Positions 28,131-38,655 of a DNA stretch of 64,000 nucleotides are shown here, in pieces. The notes beneath the pieces were generated by a model, which did not search any database, was not told where the DNA came from, and saw only the letters and a program-made list of their open reading frames with translations. This DNA is from Isoetes taiwanensis. Lineage: Eukaryota; Streptophyta; Lycopodiopsida; Isoetales; Isoetaceae. The DNA lies in contig JAJEKV010000015.1 of the NCBI GenBank assembly GCA_021234155.1, positions 12,400,304-12,464,303 on the forward strand, given 5' to 3'. The translations under genes were made by a program, and so were the position numbers. Position 1 is the stretch's first letter, and each line of letters begins with the position of its first letter.

Positions 28131-29400
28131 TTTCTATCATTCTTACTACAAAAAACAATGTGTCTATTGTAATCGTTATGAACATTAAGAAATATTTATA
28201 TTGTCCAAATTCCAAAGTCAATGCTTGCTATGTAGGGAAAGGACGAAAAAGACTTAGTGTATTTTTTTAGTTATGTGGAAGCATGGAATGATTAAGTTTT
28301 GCCGACAAGGTTGTTAGAGCATAAAGCAAGGAGCAAAAGTTCCAGAGCACTGTCAGTTTTCTGATCCAGATTTAGAGAACGATGTATGGTGGCATGGCCA
28401 TCAGGACCACTTTCCAGTGGGCCGATGAGGTCCCATGACCGCGCGGCCGCCGGTCGCAGGACCCCACGAGCTCCACCGAAACGTGGGATCGGTGGACATG
28501 CTGTCACAGCATGGAAATGGGAAGCATTTTTTTTTTTTTTTATTTACACTTTGTGCCTTGTAATATGGGGCTAAAATTGGTAGTACTTTCCTCCAAATCT
28601 TTATTATGAGCTTTCTAGATTGTTGGAGCATTCATTAACATGGATGCTTTTGATTCTTTAAAAGCATGTATATCAATACATGAGGCCACTTTCACTCGTG
28701 TTGTATTGGACCCCTGCATTATTTATATGAGAAAGGCCCTATGGCCCCACCGTTGACAAAAATTCACGAAATGGGGTTGGTTGGGCTTGTATTGTCTTGG
28801 ACGATTGTTCTATTTTTTTTAATCCATTTTTGGACTTTTAAAACATATGGCAAAAATGTTTTAAGAGAAGTAATACAAGCCCTTTTTCCATGTAAAAGAA
28901 GGCCACGATGAGAGGAGCAATAAAGCTAGAAAGTGTATATTTCCCATTTCAATCAAGACAACTTGGATGGATGTGCCAAATATGTCAATTCCCATATGGC
29001 TGAAAAGGAAGGCCATAGGAGAGGATCAATACAAAGACAGTAGGTTTGTTTTTGCCATAACAATGGAGCAACTTAGATATGGATAATAGGTCAATTTTCA
29101 ACCAGGTAGGCGAATAGAGCTAATGAGATTTAGTGATTATACTTCACTTTCTAAACTGTAACATGATGGCCAACAAAAAGGACGGAGGAGTTTGCCTCGA
29201 ATTTAGATTTGTAGTCGACCAACAAAAATGTCGTTTTTTATCTAGTATTTTAAAGAGAAAATCTTCTAATTTGTTGGATCTACTTATCTTCTTACAAAGT
29301 TTTATATCAGAGATTTCCAATTTCAGCACGGAGTCAGAAGATTCTAAGCTAGCCCATGGTTATTTGTGCATGTGAATTCCACATTAGTAATTCACATGTT
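28131..29400. other. Intergenic, mostly AT-rich, with one GC-rich patch
   Basis: No gene is supported. A GC-rich patch of roughly 130 bp (about 28390-28510) includes a NotI-type GCGGCCGC core and the palindrome CATGCTGTCACAGCATG, followed by a T15 run near 28528. Open frames on both strands cross this patch without recognisable motifs. The rest is AT-rich and featureless. Confidence 0.5.
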
Positions 29401-29402
29401 CG

Positions 29403-29580
29403 AAACCATTGACGTTTGACCTAGGATTTAATTGGTCTGGTAGATAATCCTAAACGGTCCATCCCAGTACGACTTAATGACTTCTGGCCTCTAGTAGAGG
29501 ACCGAGGAGCTTTGCAGATTAATTCACACACTAAACCGTCAACGTTTGACTCGATGTTGGGCAAATTCCGGGAACACTAT
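29403..29580 (+). repeat. Dispersed repeat copy B
   Basis: Second copy of the repeat at 26156-26240 (29403-29465). It is followed at about 29505-29555 by 'gagctttgcagattaattca', matching 'gagctttgccgattaattca' just before the truncated gene copy (about 27478). The region immediately 5' of the pseudogene and the region 5' of the MITE are therefore related, which extends the duplicated block beyond the promoter itself. Confidence 0.6.
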
Positions 29581-29695
29581 AAACCAACCAGTTGGAATTG
29601 AAAATTTTAAGGTCTAAGTTAGTGTATGGTAGGAATTTGTCCAACAATTTTCTTGTGGTCTTCTATTAACAATAAAAAAATTCCGGCTCTAAACA

Positions 29696-29910
29696 CAAGA
29701 TATCAACTGGCAAAAGTATCTATAGGATCTCTTCTTGTACCTACTTTGTATTATTATTAATTAACTTGTTCCTTTAAAAAAAAAAAGTATCTATAGGAAA
29801 TTACAGCTCTAAACACAAGATATCGACTGGGAAAAGTAACTATAGAAAATTACAAGATATCGACGGGCAAAAGTAACTATAGGAAATTTTCAAAAATTAC
29901 AAGGTATCGA
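29696..29910 (+). repeat. Irregular short repeats, ~60 bp
   Basis: Phrases such as 'ctctaaacacaagatatc', 'gactgggaaaagtaactata' and 'ggaaattttcaaaaattaca' recur three or four times between 29696 and 29910. Part ('ggcaaaagtaactata') recurs beyond the MITE at about 30102-30118. This is a local, diverged tandem duplication with no coding sign. Confidence 0.6.
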
Positions 29911-29924
29911 CGTATCGCAGTAAT

Positions 29925-30079
29925 GTCGGACGTGGGTATGTTATAGCCAGCCTTAAATGGCAAAAAATCCGCTAAGTCCACAAAAACTCCCTGTAATTTT
30001 TCTTGGGCGTGGGTATGACATGTCAAAGACACGAATATACCACGGATATGCCCGTGGCTATAACATGACAGCGTCCGAT
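29925..30079. mobile_element. Small MITE-like element (155 bp)
   Basis: The 24-bp ends are inverted repeats matching at 19 of 24 positions. The left end (29925-29948) and the reverse complement of the right end (30056-30079) share TCGGACG and ATGTTATAGCC. No ORF lies inside. A target duplication is not obvious; short AT bases flank both ends. It sits about 360 bp upstream of the intact gene's ATG and inside the duplicated upstream region, so it may have arrived after that duplication. The superfamily is not assigned. Confidence 0.6.
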
Positions 30080-30159
30080 ATATACGGCACTCCGTATCCC
30101 ATTGGCAAAAGTAACTATAAGAAATTTTCAGATGGGACCTAAAAAATTTGCCCGAACAC

Positions 30160-30443
30160 TGGTTTGACTTGGCTCTTTAGTTAGTGGTAGTAATACGCCT
30201 GCTGCTCTCTCTTTGTACTTGGGTCCCATAGGCCAGTTAGTCTCCGTGGATAAAATCATATCCTATTCCTAATCAGTGCACACCCGTAGTGACTTAATGG
30301 TGGCAAGGTACAGGGCCGATTTAGATATCGCCAGTGGCCACATGACATGACATGGTCGGCCGGTACCTCCATTTAAATTCTCGATGTGGTAAGTGGGGTC
30401 ATATAACTAGCAAATTCTCGAGCTTCTTCTTCCCACTCCGGCG
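30160..30443 (+). promoter_or_regulatory. Putative promoter and 5' leader of the zeta-toxin-domain gene
   Basis: This stretch is conserved in the truncated copy at 27514-27667. It includes a TTTGACT W-box-like core near 30171, TGGCCACATGACA, and a TATA-like ATTTAAAT at 30371-30378. Just after the TATA-like motif the 10-mer AAATTCTCGA occurs twice (30375-30384 and 30412-30421) around 27 bp that are absent from the duplicate. This looks like a 37-bp insertion or slippage event in the leader. The start region GGCGATGGC has a G at +4 and fits a good plant initiation context. Confidence 0.45.
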
Positions 30444-31994
30444 ATGGCTATGGAGCGGATATGGAACCATCTGCACAAGCACAAGCGTCACGCAGATGTA
30501 GAGGACTACGCAGATCTGGCACCCCACCTAGAAATTACGGGCAATTCGGTGAAAAGCATAGAACTTTTTGGGGATTACGTAGTCCGGCAAATCGGCCTCT
30601 CAAAGGATCACCCTGCGGCGAAATCCTTAGCAGAGGTAGCCAGGATTTATCTATCAGGTGATAAATCTCCAACGGATCAGAGCTTAGATGGGGTGTACAG
30701 GTTTTGGGCGCAGATTTGCGAAGGGAGGGCAGAAACAGGGGAATTGGTGGGCGAATTTCAGAAGGAATTAGACGCATGCATGGTGAGTTATTTTTCGTTC
30801 CACTGGCATCACTCGGCAGTGCTGCTGGATTATGTGAAGAGGGGGGATAAGAAGCTGAGGCATGCGGTTGCTGCAGCGACGAGGAAGAACAGGGTCGAGC
30901 GGGTGCTGACTACGTTACAGACCACCAGGACGTTTTCGACCCTGGTGGAGCAGATGAAAGCCATGGGCAAATCGAGGCGCCATACTCCGGCGGACGGAGA
31001 TGTGGTAATTGCAGCCGATTTGAGCTCCCGGAGTCCGGTTCTGCTTATGATCGGGGGCGGGATGGGGGCCGGAAAAAGCACTGTTGTAAAAGGAATTTTA
31101 AACGGGCCCTTCTGGTCTGGAGTCAGCGATGCTGTGCTTGTCGAAGCTGATGCGTTTAAGGAAGCAGATGTGATTTACAGAGCTCTCAGTGCGTCGAAAT
31201 ATGGAGATATAGCAGAGGCTTCCCAAATTGTGCACCAAAATTCGACCAATGCGGCCCAGTCTCTGCTGGTTTCTGCATTAAACGAAGGCCGGGATGTGAT
31301 CTTCGACGGGACCATGTCCTGGGAGCCCTTCGTTGTCCAGACAATTGAAATGGCACGGGATGTGCATAACCGGAGATACAGAATGGGGCCTGGATTTGTG
31401 AAAAATCCCGACGGTTCTGTTACGGAAAAATACTGGATCCCAATTGAATCGGAGGACGAAGACTGTGAATTTATCCAGCATGGCCATAGGCCTTACCGGA
31501 TCGAGCTTGTGGGTGTTACATGTGATGCTTCATTGGCGGTTGTTCGAGGAATCAGACGGGCAATTATCACAAAAAGGGCTGTTCCTGTTAGAGGGCAGCT
31601 TAGATCTCACCAGCTGTTCGCCTGCTCTGTTGAGAAATACTGTTCTCTTGTGGATCAGGCTAAGATTTTCTCTACGAGCCAGCTCGGGGGCCCTCCGGAA
31701 CTAATCGGCTTCAAAGATGGCCACAGCAAGCTCCTTGTTGCGGTGGATCTTTTCAGCGAGGTTAAATTTCTGAGTCAGTTGAATCCTGATGCGGATTCTG
31801 TTCTTGAGCTGTATCAGGATGTTTCTGGCAACAGGGCTTGGAAGGAAACTGTGTTCTCGCAGGAGAGAGCTAACCGGCAGCATTTTCTGAACCAGAAAAT
31901 TACACCCTGTTCTTCCTTTGAGGATGATTCCAGCACTCACTCCACTGTTTCCTCAGAGGGCTCTGCCCAGGATCTGCCTGCACTAGCTAGCTAG
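30444..31994 (+). CDS. Zeta-toxin-domain P-loop protein, plant NADKc-like family
   Basis: An intact single-exon ORF of 516 residues. The C-terminal half is a zeta-toxin-type P-loop kinase domain. The Walker A motif GGGMGAGKST lies at residues 204-213, the acidic VEADAF segment at about 233-238 (place of the catalytic/Mg-binding Asp), FDGT at 287-290, and an Arg-rich stretch RGIRRAIITKR at 368-378. The first ~190 residues are mostly helical, start with a basic MERIWNHLHKHKRH segment, and show no signal peptide or membrane span. Related plant proteins include the calmodulin-dependent NAD kinase NADKc of Arabidopsis, which carries a zeta-toxin kinase domain; other family members are uncharacterised. 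NAD kinase activity here is inference, not seen. Bacterial zeta toxins phosphorylate UDP-sugars, but the plant family is not a toxin-antitoxin module and no antitoxin lies nearby. The Ser-rich tail (residues ~489-516) is probably disordered. The first ATG is chosen because upstream homology with the duplicate ends in the same ATG and the next ATG is only two codons later. Confidence 0.85.
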   Translation: MAMERIWNHLHKHKRHADVEDYADLAPHLEITGNSVKSIELFGDYVVRQIGLSKDHPAAKSLAEVARIYLSGDKSPTDQSLDGVYRFWAQICEGRAETGELVGEFQKELDACMVSYFSFHWHHSAVLLDYVKRGDKKLRHAVAAATRKNRVERVLTTLQTTRTFSTLVEQMKAMGKSRRHTPADGDVVIAADLSSRSPVLLMIGGGMGAGKSTVVKGILNGPFWSGVSDAVLVEADAFKEADVIYRALSASKYGDIAEASQIVHQNSTNAAQSLLVSALNEGRDVIFDGTMSWEPFVVQTIEMARDVHNRRYRMGPGFVKNPDGSVTEKYWIPIESEDEDCEFIQHGHRPYRIELVGVTCDASLAVVRGIRRAIITKRAVPVRGQLRSHQLFACSVEKYCSLVDQAKIFSTSQLGGPPELIGFKDGHSKLLVAVDLFSEVKFLSQLNPDADSVLELYQDVSGNRAWKETVFSQERANRQHFLNQKITPCSSFEDDSSTHSTVSSEGSAQDLPALAS

Positions 31995-32341
31995 CTACGA
32001 CTGTTTCGTTCTTCGCCTTTTGCAATTTGCGCAGTCAATTCGAATTTTTTTCCCCCAACTCATAGGCCTACCTATATTTTTTAATAGCAATTAAATTGAA
32101 TAATTTCCCTTACCCGTTTGGTCCATGCTTTTCCATGTCCCATGTTTTTTTCTACATGTATTCCTTTGTACTCATTGAAATGGACAAAAGATCATGCAAA
32201 TGTGATGAATCCATCTCCGTATTTGGTAAAACAACCCCAAAATAATAAAGAATATCATCATTGTATCCGCGGTGTTAATAACCACAACTAAACAAGGTGC
32301 CTAAGTTGCCCCAATACCATGTGTTGTTGCATCTTTAATGT
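31995..32341. other. 3' flank of the zeta-toxin-domain gene
   Basis: A T/A-rich stretch after the stop codon with no ORF. An AATAAA-like polyadenylation signal lies within 'aataataaagaat' near 32240. It ends where the Helitron-type terminus at 32342 begins. Confidence 0.4.
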
Positions 32342-32440
32342 ACTAGTAATAGTACCAGTGTTTTGTCCGGTATAAGTTGGAACCTTTACGAACAAAAACC
32401 TGTTCATCTCAAACTCCTTGTCATAAATCTAATATAGTTA
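32342..32440 (-). mobile_element. Degenerate Helitron-type 3' end, same family as 44454
   Basis: Read on the minus strand, this ends in ACTAG followed by T, preceded by a decayed hairpin. The plus-strand sequence 'actagtaatagtaccagtgt' and the later 'cctgttcatctcaaactcct' and 'tcataaatctaatata' align with 44454-44552, where the hairpin is perfect. Both copies stop matching after 'ctaatata', so the shared part is the ~100-bp terminal region. The 5' end was not found. Confidence 0.55.
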
Positions 32441-32790
32441 GACAAAATCATAGAGAAATTTTTATTAGTTGTCATGTACTTTATTACTCTAAGTTTATTC
32501 TTATTCATTCTTATTCTTATTCTAAGTTTAAGTTGCCTAAGGGATCTCAAAACCTTTGGACTTCATTAACTTTAAGATTAATCTTCTTATATTATAAAAA
32601 CTAAAAAATTGCCCACCTTCAATGGGCAGTCCATGTGGTTGATTCTATAATGTAATATTAACATTGGGTTGGCTAAAATTAATGGTGAAGGAGGATGCTT
32701 TGTATTATCTATTGTCCCTACTTGTCCGACATTGTAGACACTTAAAGTTATCTCAACATCTCATTGGTAATATTTCATATAAACAAAGAT

Positions 32791-33052
32791 ACTCCATTTG
32801 TTTGTTTTTTTTTTTTTGAAGGATAAAATTAACTAATATTACTCCAAAATAAATACAAGATGAGCGATATCAGGGTACTCCTGCCCACTAGAGCAAGCAC
32901 CCACCGAACATGTGTACCTATCTATGACTCAAGCTACAAATCTGCCCAGACTGTCCACAATGTGGAGGGTTCTTTCCCAGACCGCTGCTTTGAACTGCTC
33001 TTTCCGAGGGGATGCCAAATAAGAAAGATATAGCTTTACTCCATTTGTTTGT
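32791..33052 (-). mobile_element. 5'-truncated LINE 3' fragment with 15-bp target duplications
   Basis: The 15-mer ACTCCATTTGTTTGT occurs at 32791-32805 and again at 33038-33052. Just inside the left copy is a T run, that is, a poly(A) tail on the minus strand. The interior (32806-33037) read on the minus strand has an open stretch including SPRKEQFKAAVWERTLHIVD, resembling the C-terminal tail of plant LINE reverse transcriptases; this family match is tentative. Long perfect target duplications plus a poly(A) tail and a truncated 5' end are the classic outcome of target-primed reverse transcription. Confidence 0.75.
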
Positions 33053-34805
33053 ATATAAAAGGGGGATATTATTTGTTACAATATGTATATGTTTTCATAT
33101 ATCAAACTTAGTGCAATTACTTGTACGTAACAATGGGGTACTTATTTTATATGTTGTGTGTATGTATAGTATGTAAGTACTATAATGAGTACAAACAAAT
33201 AATGAATATAAATGTTAATATATGTGTGAATTGAGGATAGCGTGCATGGTCAAAGGAATTTTCTAGATTGAGCATACTTCAAGCACATTTGAAACTTTGG
33301 ATTGACAAACATTATCCTTAATATTGTATAGTTCTCAGGCCAATATGGATGTGCAGCTTGGCATTCGATATTTGGAATGTCTTAAACCACGTCAAATTAC
33401 AATATCTCTTTTACGCATGGATTCCTCAATCCTAAAGCTACCATAGTACTTAGCCTAGGGTAAAAATAAATTATTAATTCTACAGATGTGAAATAATTGT
33501 TCACTCTTATTAATTAATAGAATTGTATTTTAGTTGATTAGACATGTTTTGTTTGAAATGTAATCTGGAATGTGGTACCGAAGGCATTGATCTTCAAGAG
33601 GATTGAAAGCTTGATGAAGCATTGGTCCTATGTCATAAATACATATGCATACATACATGTGCATGTTAATGCAAGACGTTATAGATAAGTGGTGTTCGAT
33701 GGAATGGACAAATCAACTATTAAGAGGATGAGCAACTTAGACATGTAGAAGTGGGACTTTCCCTGCAATCTTTATGGCATCGTGCCCTAGATATTAAAAC
33801 AGTGCGTGCAGACATAATCCGTTTTTGTTGGTACTAAACTTCGTATATTCATCTATGTCAACTCATACATCTCAATTGTAGATATGAAAAGTGTTGCATG
33901 CAAGTTCCTACATACATTAGGGCTTCTACCCAATCCAATCAACTACCAACAGTGCTAATGTGAGAGGCAGAGAAAAGAGGCAAGTAGCTGTAAGAAAAAA
34001 TTAGCGTTAAATGGCCAATCTGCATACACATTAAATCAAAAATGTAAAAAAAAAAACAAAATATAACATCATTTTGCCCAATCATATTGCAGACTCTCAC
34101 CTTTAAATCATTGCTAATTTTTCTGGCCGGTAAGGAGGGCAGTGGCACTAATATTAGAAATAACCTGACAATACAACAGTGAAGAACATTGTTTCTTGTA
34201 GTGTTTGGAATATAAAAATATTTTATCATGAGCCACCATGTTCTAATGGGTTTGATGATGAATAAGATGGCATCGCACCAGACAGCATAAGTTCTAGATC
34301 TTACAATGATTTAGTTGGAAAATCATCTTAAACGCATGATATTTTCTACGGTCCACATTTTCAACCCTAACCAGTTGGTCTTAAGTGATTTGACCATAGG
34401 CAGACTCGCTATCAAACCAAATGATTTGGTCATGAAAATCTTCAATCCATTTTGTCATCTATTTTACCACCTGTATGTTCAAAGTAAGAGTATGACTTCA
34501 ACTCCCTTACCAAAAGTTCAGTTTGTTTGTTCAGATTGGCATACAGGCTACTCAGTAGCTGGCAAATTACGCCGTTTGAACCCGACTTGATGGTACGTAG
34601 ATGATTTCGCAACTGTCTGCATAATGACTTGAATTTGCTATATGTAGCAACAATCGTAGCTGAGATATGCACTATGATGAAGAAGTTAACCCTCAATATA
34701 AAAATTTGCAAAAGTGGTTTTGCCTAGAATGAGTGCTTGTGGGCAGTGCGATGTAACATTTCTGCCATATAATGTATTCTACCTTCATATGAAGACTATT
34801 TCGCC
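33053..34805. other. AT-rich spacer
   Basis: No gene is supported. Open frames of 60-100 codons are AT-rich and motif-free. No long inverted or direct repeat was noticed. Confidence 0.5.
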
Positions 34806-34930
34806 CATCGTGGTGGTGGTCTAGTGGTAAGGCCTTGGATTGGGGTGATCCCCACTAGGGTTCAAAACCCACTGGCTACCATCGGGTCGGAGACGTGGGT
34901 GGGTGCAAGTCCCACCAACCATGCCTTTAA
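34806..34930 (+). mobile_element. tRNA-derived SINE (5' part)
   Basis: TGGTCTAGTGG at 34817-34827 matches the Pol III box A consensus TRGYNNARNGG at every position. GGTTCAAAACC at 34859-34869 matches box B GGTTCRANNCC fully. Their spacing is tRNA-like. The intervening sequence does not fold into a clean tRNA, and a non-tRNA body ('gggtcggagacgtgggtggg') follows, so this is a SINE head, not a tRNA gene. The 3' limit is approximate; no clear tail or target duplication was found. Confidence 0.7.
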
Positions 34931-35000
34931 ACCATTCTTTGACTATTTCAAATTGACACTATTGATCAAAGACTCTGTAATGAAATGATGTACTGCAACC

Positions 35001-35058
35001 TGGCATGTAAAGTGGGTTATGCAGGTTAGTGGCATGTAAAGTGGGTTATGCAGGTTAG
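35001..35058 (+). repeat. Perfect 29-bp tandem duplication
   Basis: A 29-bp unit beginning TGGCATGTAAAGTGGGTTAT and ending GCAGGTTAG is present twice back to back (35001-35029 and 35030-35058) without a mismatch. Such identity suggests a recent slippage event. No gene overlaps it. Confidence 0.9.
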
Positions 35059-38000
35059 TGCAAGTTCCTTTGCAGAGACACATCTTGAATTGGCGAGAAT
35101 CCGTAGGAAAGACACTATTCAATTGGTCAATAGGAAAGACATTCTTTCGGCCTGCCAAAATTTCGCCTGCAATGCTTCTATAACTCTTTCGTGCAATTCT
35201 GATAGCACGAAAGAATTGCACTTCTATCAATACCTCCATCAACCAACACATCGTTCAAATGAAGCGTGTCAAGATTTTTGCCACAAAAGTCAAAACATCT
35301 CATGATTGCCAGAAGCTCTGTGAGAATTGTTGTGCGAAAGGGCAATCTTCAATTCAAACGCCACTAATTGCACATGTGGGATAGATTATGCCACGTGAAA
35401 TGAAACGTTACATTCAAACAGACCCTTTCCTTGACAATTTTAATGATTTAGATATATGCCACGTGGCGCAATATGGGCCATTGATATAGTCGGACAGATA
35501 CGGGCCGTCGATCGGGGCGGTTTCAGTGGGCATTTCATGTGATTGTACAGAAAAAGTAGGTACTAATGTGTGGGGTATTAATGTCACATTTATTATAAAA
35601 TGTTTTACTTTAAAAACGTGTCCTCCTATGTTCAAATTGCAAAAGATAACCAAATTCTACACTTTTTTTTCTAACACTCTCGAGCACATACTGCAAAGCT
35701 TTAAACAAATTATGTGACACAATGTGACAATTAAACTCAATATATATCTTATACAAGTGATTATTCTTCTCCATTTCTAACCTTACTCAACGAATATTAC
35801 AAATCGAAACTGTACAACTATTATTATCGCAAGCGTTGTAAGTTTGCAACATACATCCACTGGATCTGTAATCCTCGAGAGAAGCATCTACAATAGCTCT
35901 TTAACATGTAAGGAAAAATAGACTAAGATAATGCATATGTTCCAACTGTGATGACAGTACGGGTTTTCGCGTAGGTCACGACAATATGAGTAATACAAAA
36001 GGCTCTGAGGAGATTTCAATTATATTTGAACTGCACCTACATGTTCTTTTTCGACTCCTTCTATTCAAACTGTTTAGATTACTGAGATTATGCCACATAA
36101 GCAAACTTACCATATCATACCACATGACAGCCTTTGTACCCTTTGGTATAACCCTTTTCTCCATTGTCAGAGCCTTACATTGAAATGAAATTTATCACTA
36201 TGACGTTTTTTAATCTTTTTTATCTCATTCGCCAGGCTAAGCTAAGCTATTATGGAGGAAATGTTTCTTAAACGAAAGTCAATTTAGAAAAATCTAGATT
36301 TTTTCAGTATTATTAGGCCCTTTCCAGTGTTTGTGTGGGTAAAAGTTTGTATTGTTGTAAGCCTACATCACAAAGTGTTCAGAGTATGTACAAATATTTA
36401 AGTATTTTCATGACAATTATTTTCTTTAGTTTATTATTAGATAGATGTCCGGCTTGACATGTGACGTAGATATCATAATGTCATTCTTTATCCATGATGC
36501 CTGAAACCACAGTTTGGATGTCAAGTACAATAGCTATCACCACATGTATACACAGAGCATTGGATAACTGAACAACATTTAACAGGTTCTATTTTTTTTC
36601 TCCTTCAAAACATTTTGCCAGGCTTGAACACATCTTATAATCATTTTCTAATCTCAATTCAAAATGGTTCGAAAGGAACAGGACATGCATGAAGGCATTC
36701 TTCAGACGCTTTTAAATTATCACTACAGTTTGAACCTGTTCAAAATCCCAAAGTGAAAAGAGATGTTGAATTCTATTTGATATCCACACACCCTTGAGCG
36801 CAATGTCCTTGAGTGCAATGGATGACACAACTACTACAATAAATAAATTATTAAATTGGCACTCAAATCGGATCTAATCCTTGTGTCACTGGAATTTGAG
36901 AAATTCAATTACAAATCTGTAACCCATGTAGTTAATTGCTGCATATACCCACATATTTCCACTCACTTACCTGTTAACCATGTGATGGAAACTACATCCT
37001 CCTGCTCCATGTGGTCAAAACATTAGGCATCCATTTTCCATCATGTATTCCATGAGCTCAAAGCATGCTGCATCTATTTTCAACATCCTCCAATCATGGA
37101 TTCCATGGTACATCTCAAACACATATCTTAAGTTTGCACCACATTAAAGATGGTATAGGCTTATAGGAGGCAAAATTATATCTAGATGGTCCTTGTGCCA
37201 TCTCCTTTGTAAGTAAGAAAAATTATGTAAAAATGAAAGGGATTTGCCATCTTTCCAATGACAATAGCCAATATGTTAACTTATAACAAAGGCCATATTT
37301 CTGCACCAAGCGTGGAATTATGTAAAAATGAAAGAGTTCTGCAATCTTTTCAATGACAATAGCCAATATGTTAACTTATAGCAATCTGCACCAAGCATGG
37401 TCAAAGATGTTGCTTACTTTTTCTGCAATGTGTGTGCTCAAAGATCTTAAAATTTTTTAGAGAATATGGAATCAACTCATGGAATATGCAGGATGATGTC
37501 TTAGCTTCTATATAATCAGAGTCAATAGCATCTACAAGTGGAAGCTATTGCAGCAGTTCAGCATTTTGCAAAGATTCAGATCAAGCATGTTACATGAAAA
37601 TCATGATTCGAAGTATCATGTTACCATGCATGCCAGTAAAAATGCATGCTTAATTCTAATGTGAAAACATGATATCTGCAGTAAGCCAAAAGACCTATTT
37701 TGGTAGCTCCAGCTAGTTAGATATTTATCACATTATGCAAAGATAAGTCTGCAGTCACGTGGATCATCTCTATGGTCCGCTTTATTCCAGATTTTCATGT
37801 CGCGAATCTCTTTGGGGCGTTGGTCAACACCACTGTTTACTCTCATAGAGGTTGCAACTATACCGTCACTTCCTCCTAGATCTATGGTTGAAGCAACTAA
37901 ATGTATTATTTTAACGAAATCATCCTAGTTGATTCATTCATCATCCTCTGAAGGCGAGGGAACCTGCATCTTCCCTTTCTCTACGGGTATGTCTTCGTCT

Positions 38001-38655
38001 TCTACATATTAGTCCATCAAGATGGCTAAGACGAAGCGGACCTCAAAATAAGTCGGATCATTCTACTGTACGATGGGAGGATCCTTAGCACAGTGAATAA
38101 TGCCACGAAGAACGTTGGAGGCATGGTGGTCACCCCCCATCATCTGCAGCAAGATTGCTTGGCTAAGATATAGCTGAGAAAGGTTTTGGTGTTAACTGCA
38201 TTGAGGAACCATATCTTGGATGTAAAAATCGAAGAATGCGGCATAGGTGGGATATGCCTGCATGTTGCTGATGAGATCTATATCCTGGAGTAGATAGGGA
38301 TGGAGAGTTCAAAGGGAACCTGGAGATACCAATATTCTCTGTCCAGATACCATTGTTGGCGTTTAGAGAAATCCACGAGGCAAGAAGAAAGGAGTAGGAG
38401 GAGAGAAGGTGCATGGAGAAGAAGAAGAGAATGATGAACCCTAAAATTAAAAGTAATTTTAAATATGCTGATGTCTGCGCCAACTATAGTTATCTCATTG
38501 TTATTTATTTATTTATTTATTTTTTATTTTTTTGAACACAACAGAAATTTTACACGAACATTTATGCAAGCACAAGATTGAAAAGTCTATATTTATAACA
38601 AACAGATATTCAATAATGTCACAATGCAAAACAAAAGTATGATGTCCATGGTATA
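35059..38655. other. AT-rich spacer with local repeats
   Basis: No gene is supported over about 3.6 kb. Within it are two mutually exclusive hairpins at 35186-35221, an imperfect tandem duplication at 37221-37400, and a TTTA-rich simple repeat at about 38500-38530. ORFs up to 106 codons (38163-38483) lack recognisable domains. Confidence 0.5.
37221..37400 (+). repeat. Imperfect ~90-bp tandem duplication
   Basis: Units 37221-37315 (95 bp) and 37316-37400 (85 bp) share 'aattatgtaaaaatgaaag', 'caatgacaatagccaatatg' and 'ctgcaccaagc'. The second unit lacks about 10 bp ('acaaaggccatattt' shortened). This is a plain local duplication in non-coding DNA. Confidence 0.85.

Noticed and set aside
30444-31994. 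A bacterial-type epsilon/zeta toxin-antitoxin module
   Set aside because: There is no antitoxin neighbour, the context is plant-like, and the long N-terminal domain matches the plant NADKc-like family rather than bacterial zeta proteins.
34817-34870. A functional tRNA gene at the box A/B pair
   Set aside because: The intervening sequence does not form acceptor and anticodon stems, and a non-tRNA body follows. SINE is the better call.
38163-38483. A 106-codon minus-strand ORF
   Set aside because: AT-rich, ends in low-complexity sequence, no motif and no splice context.
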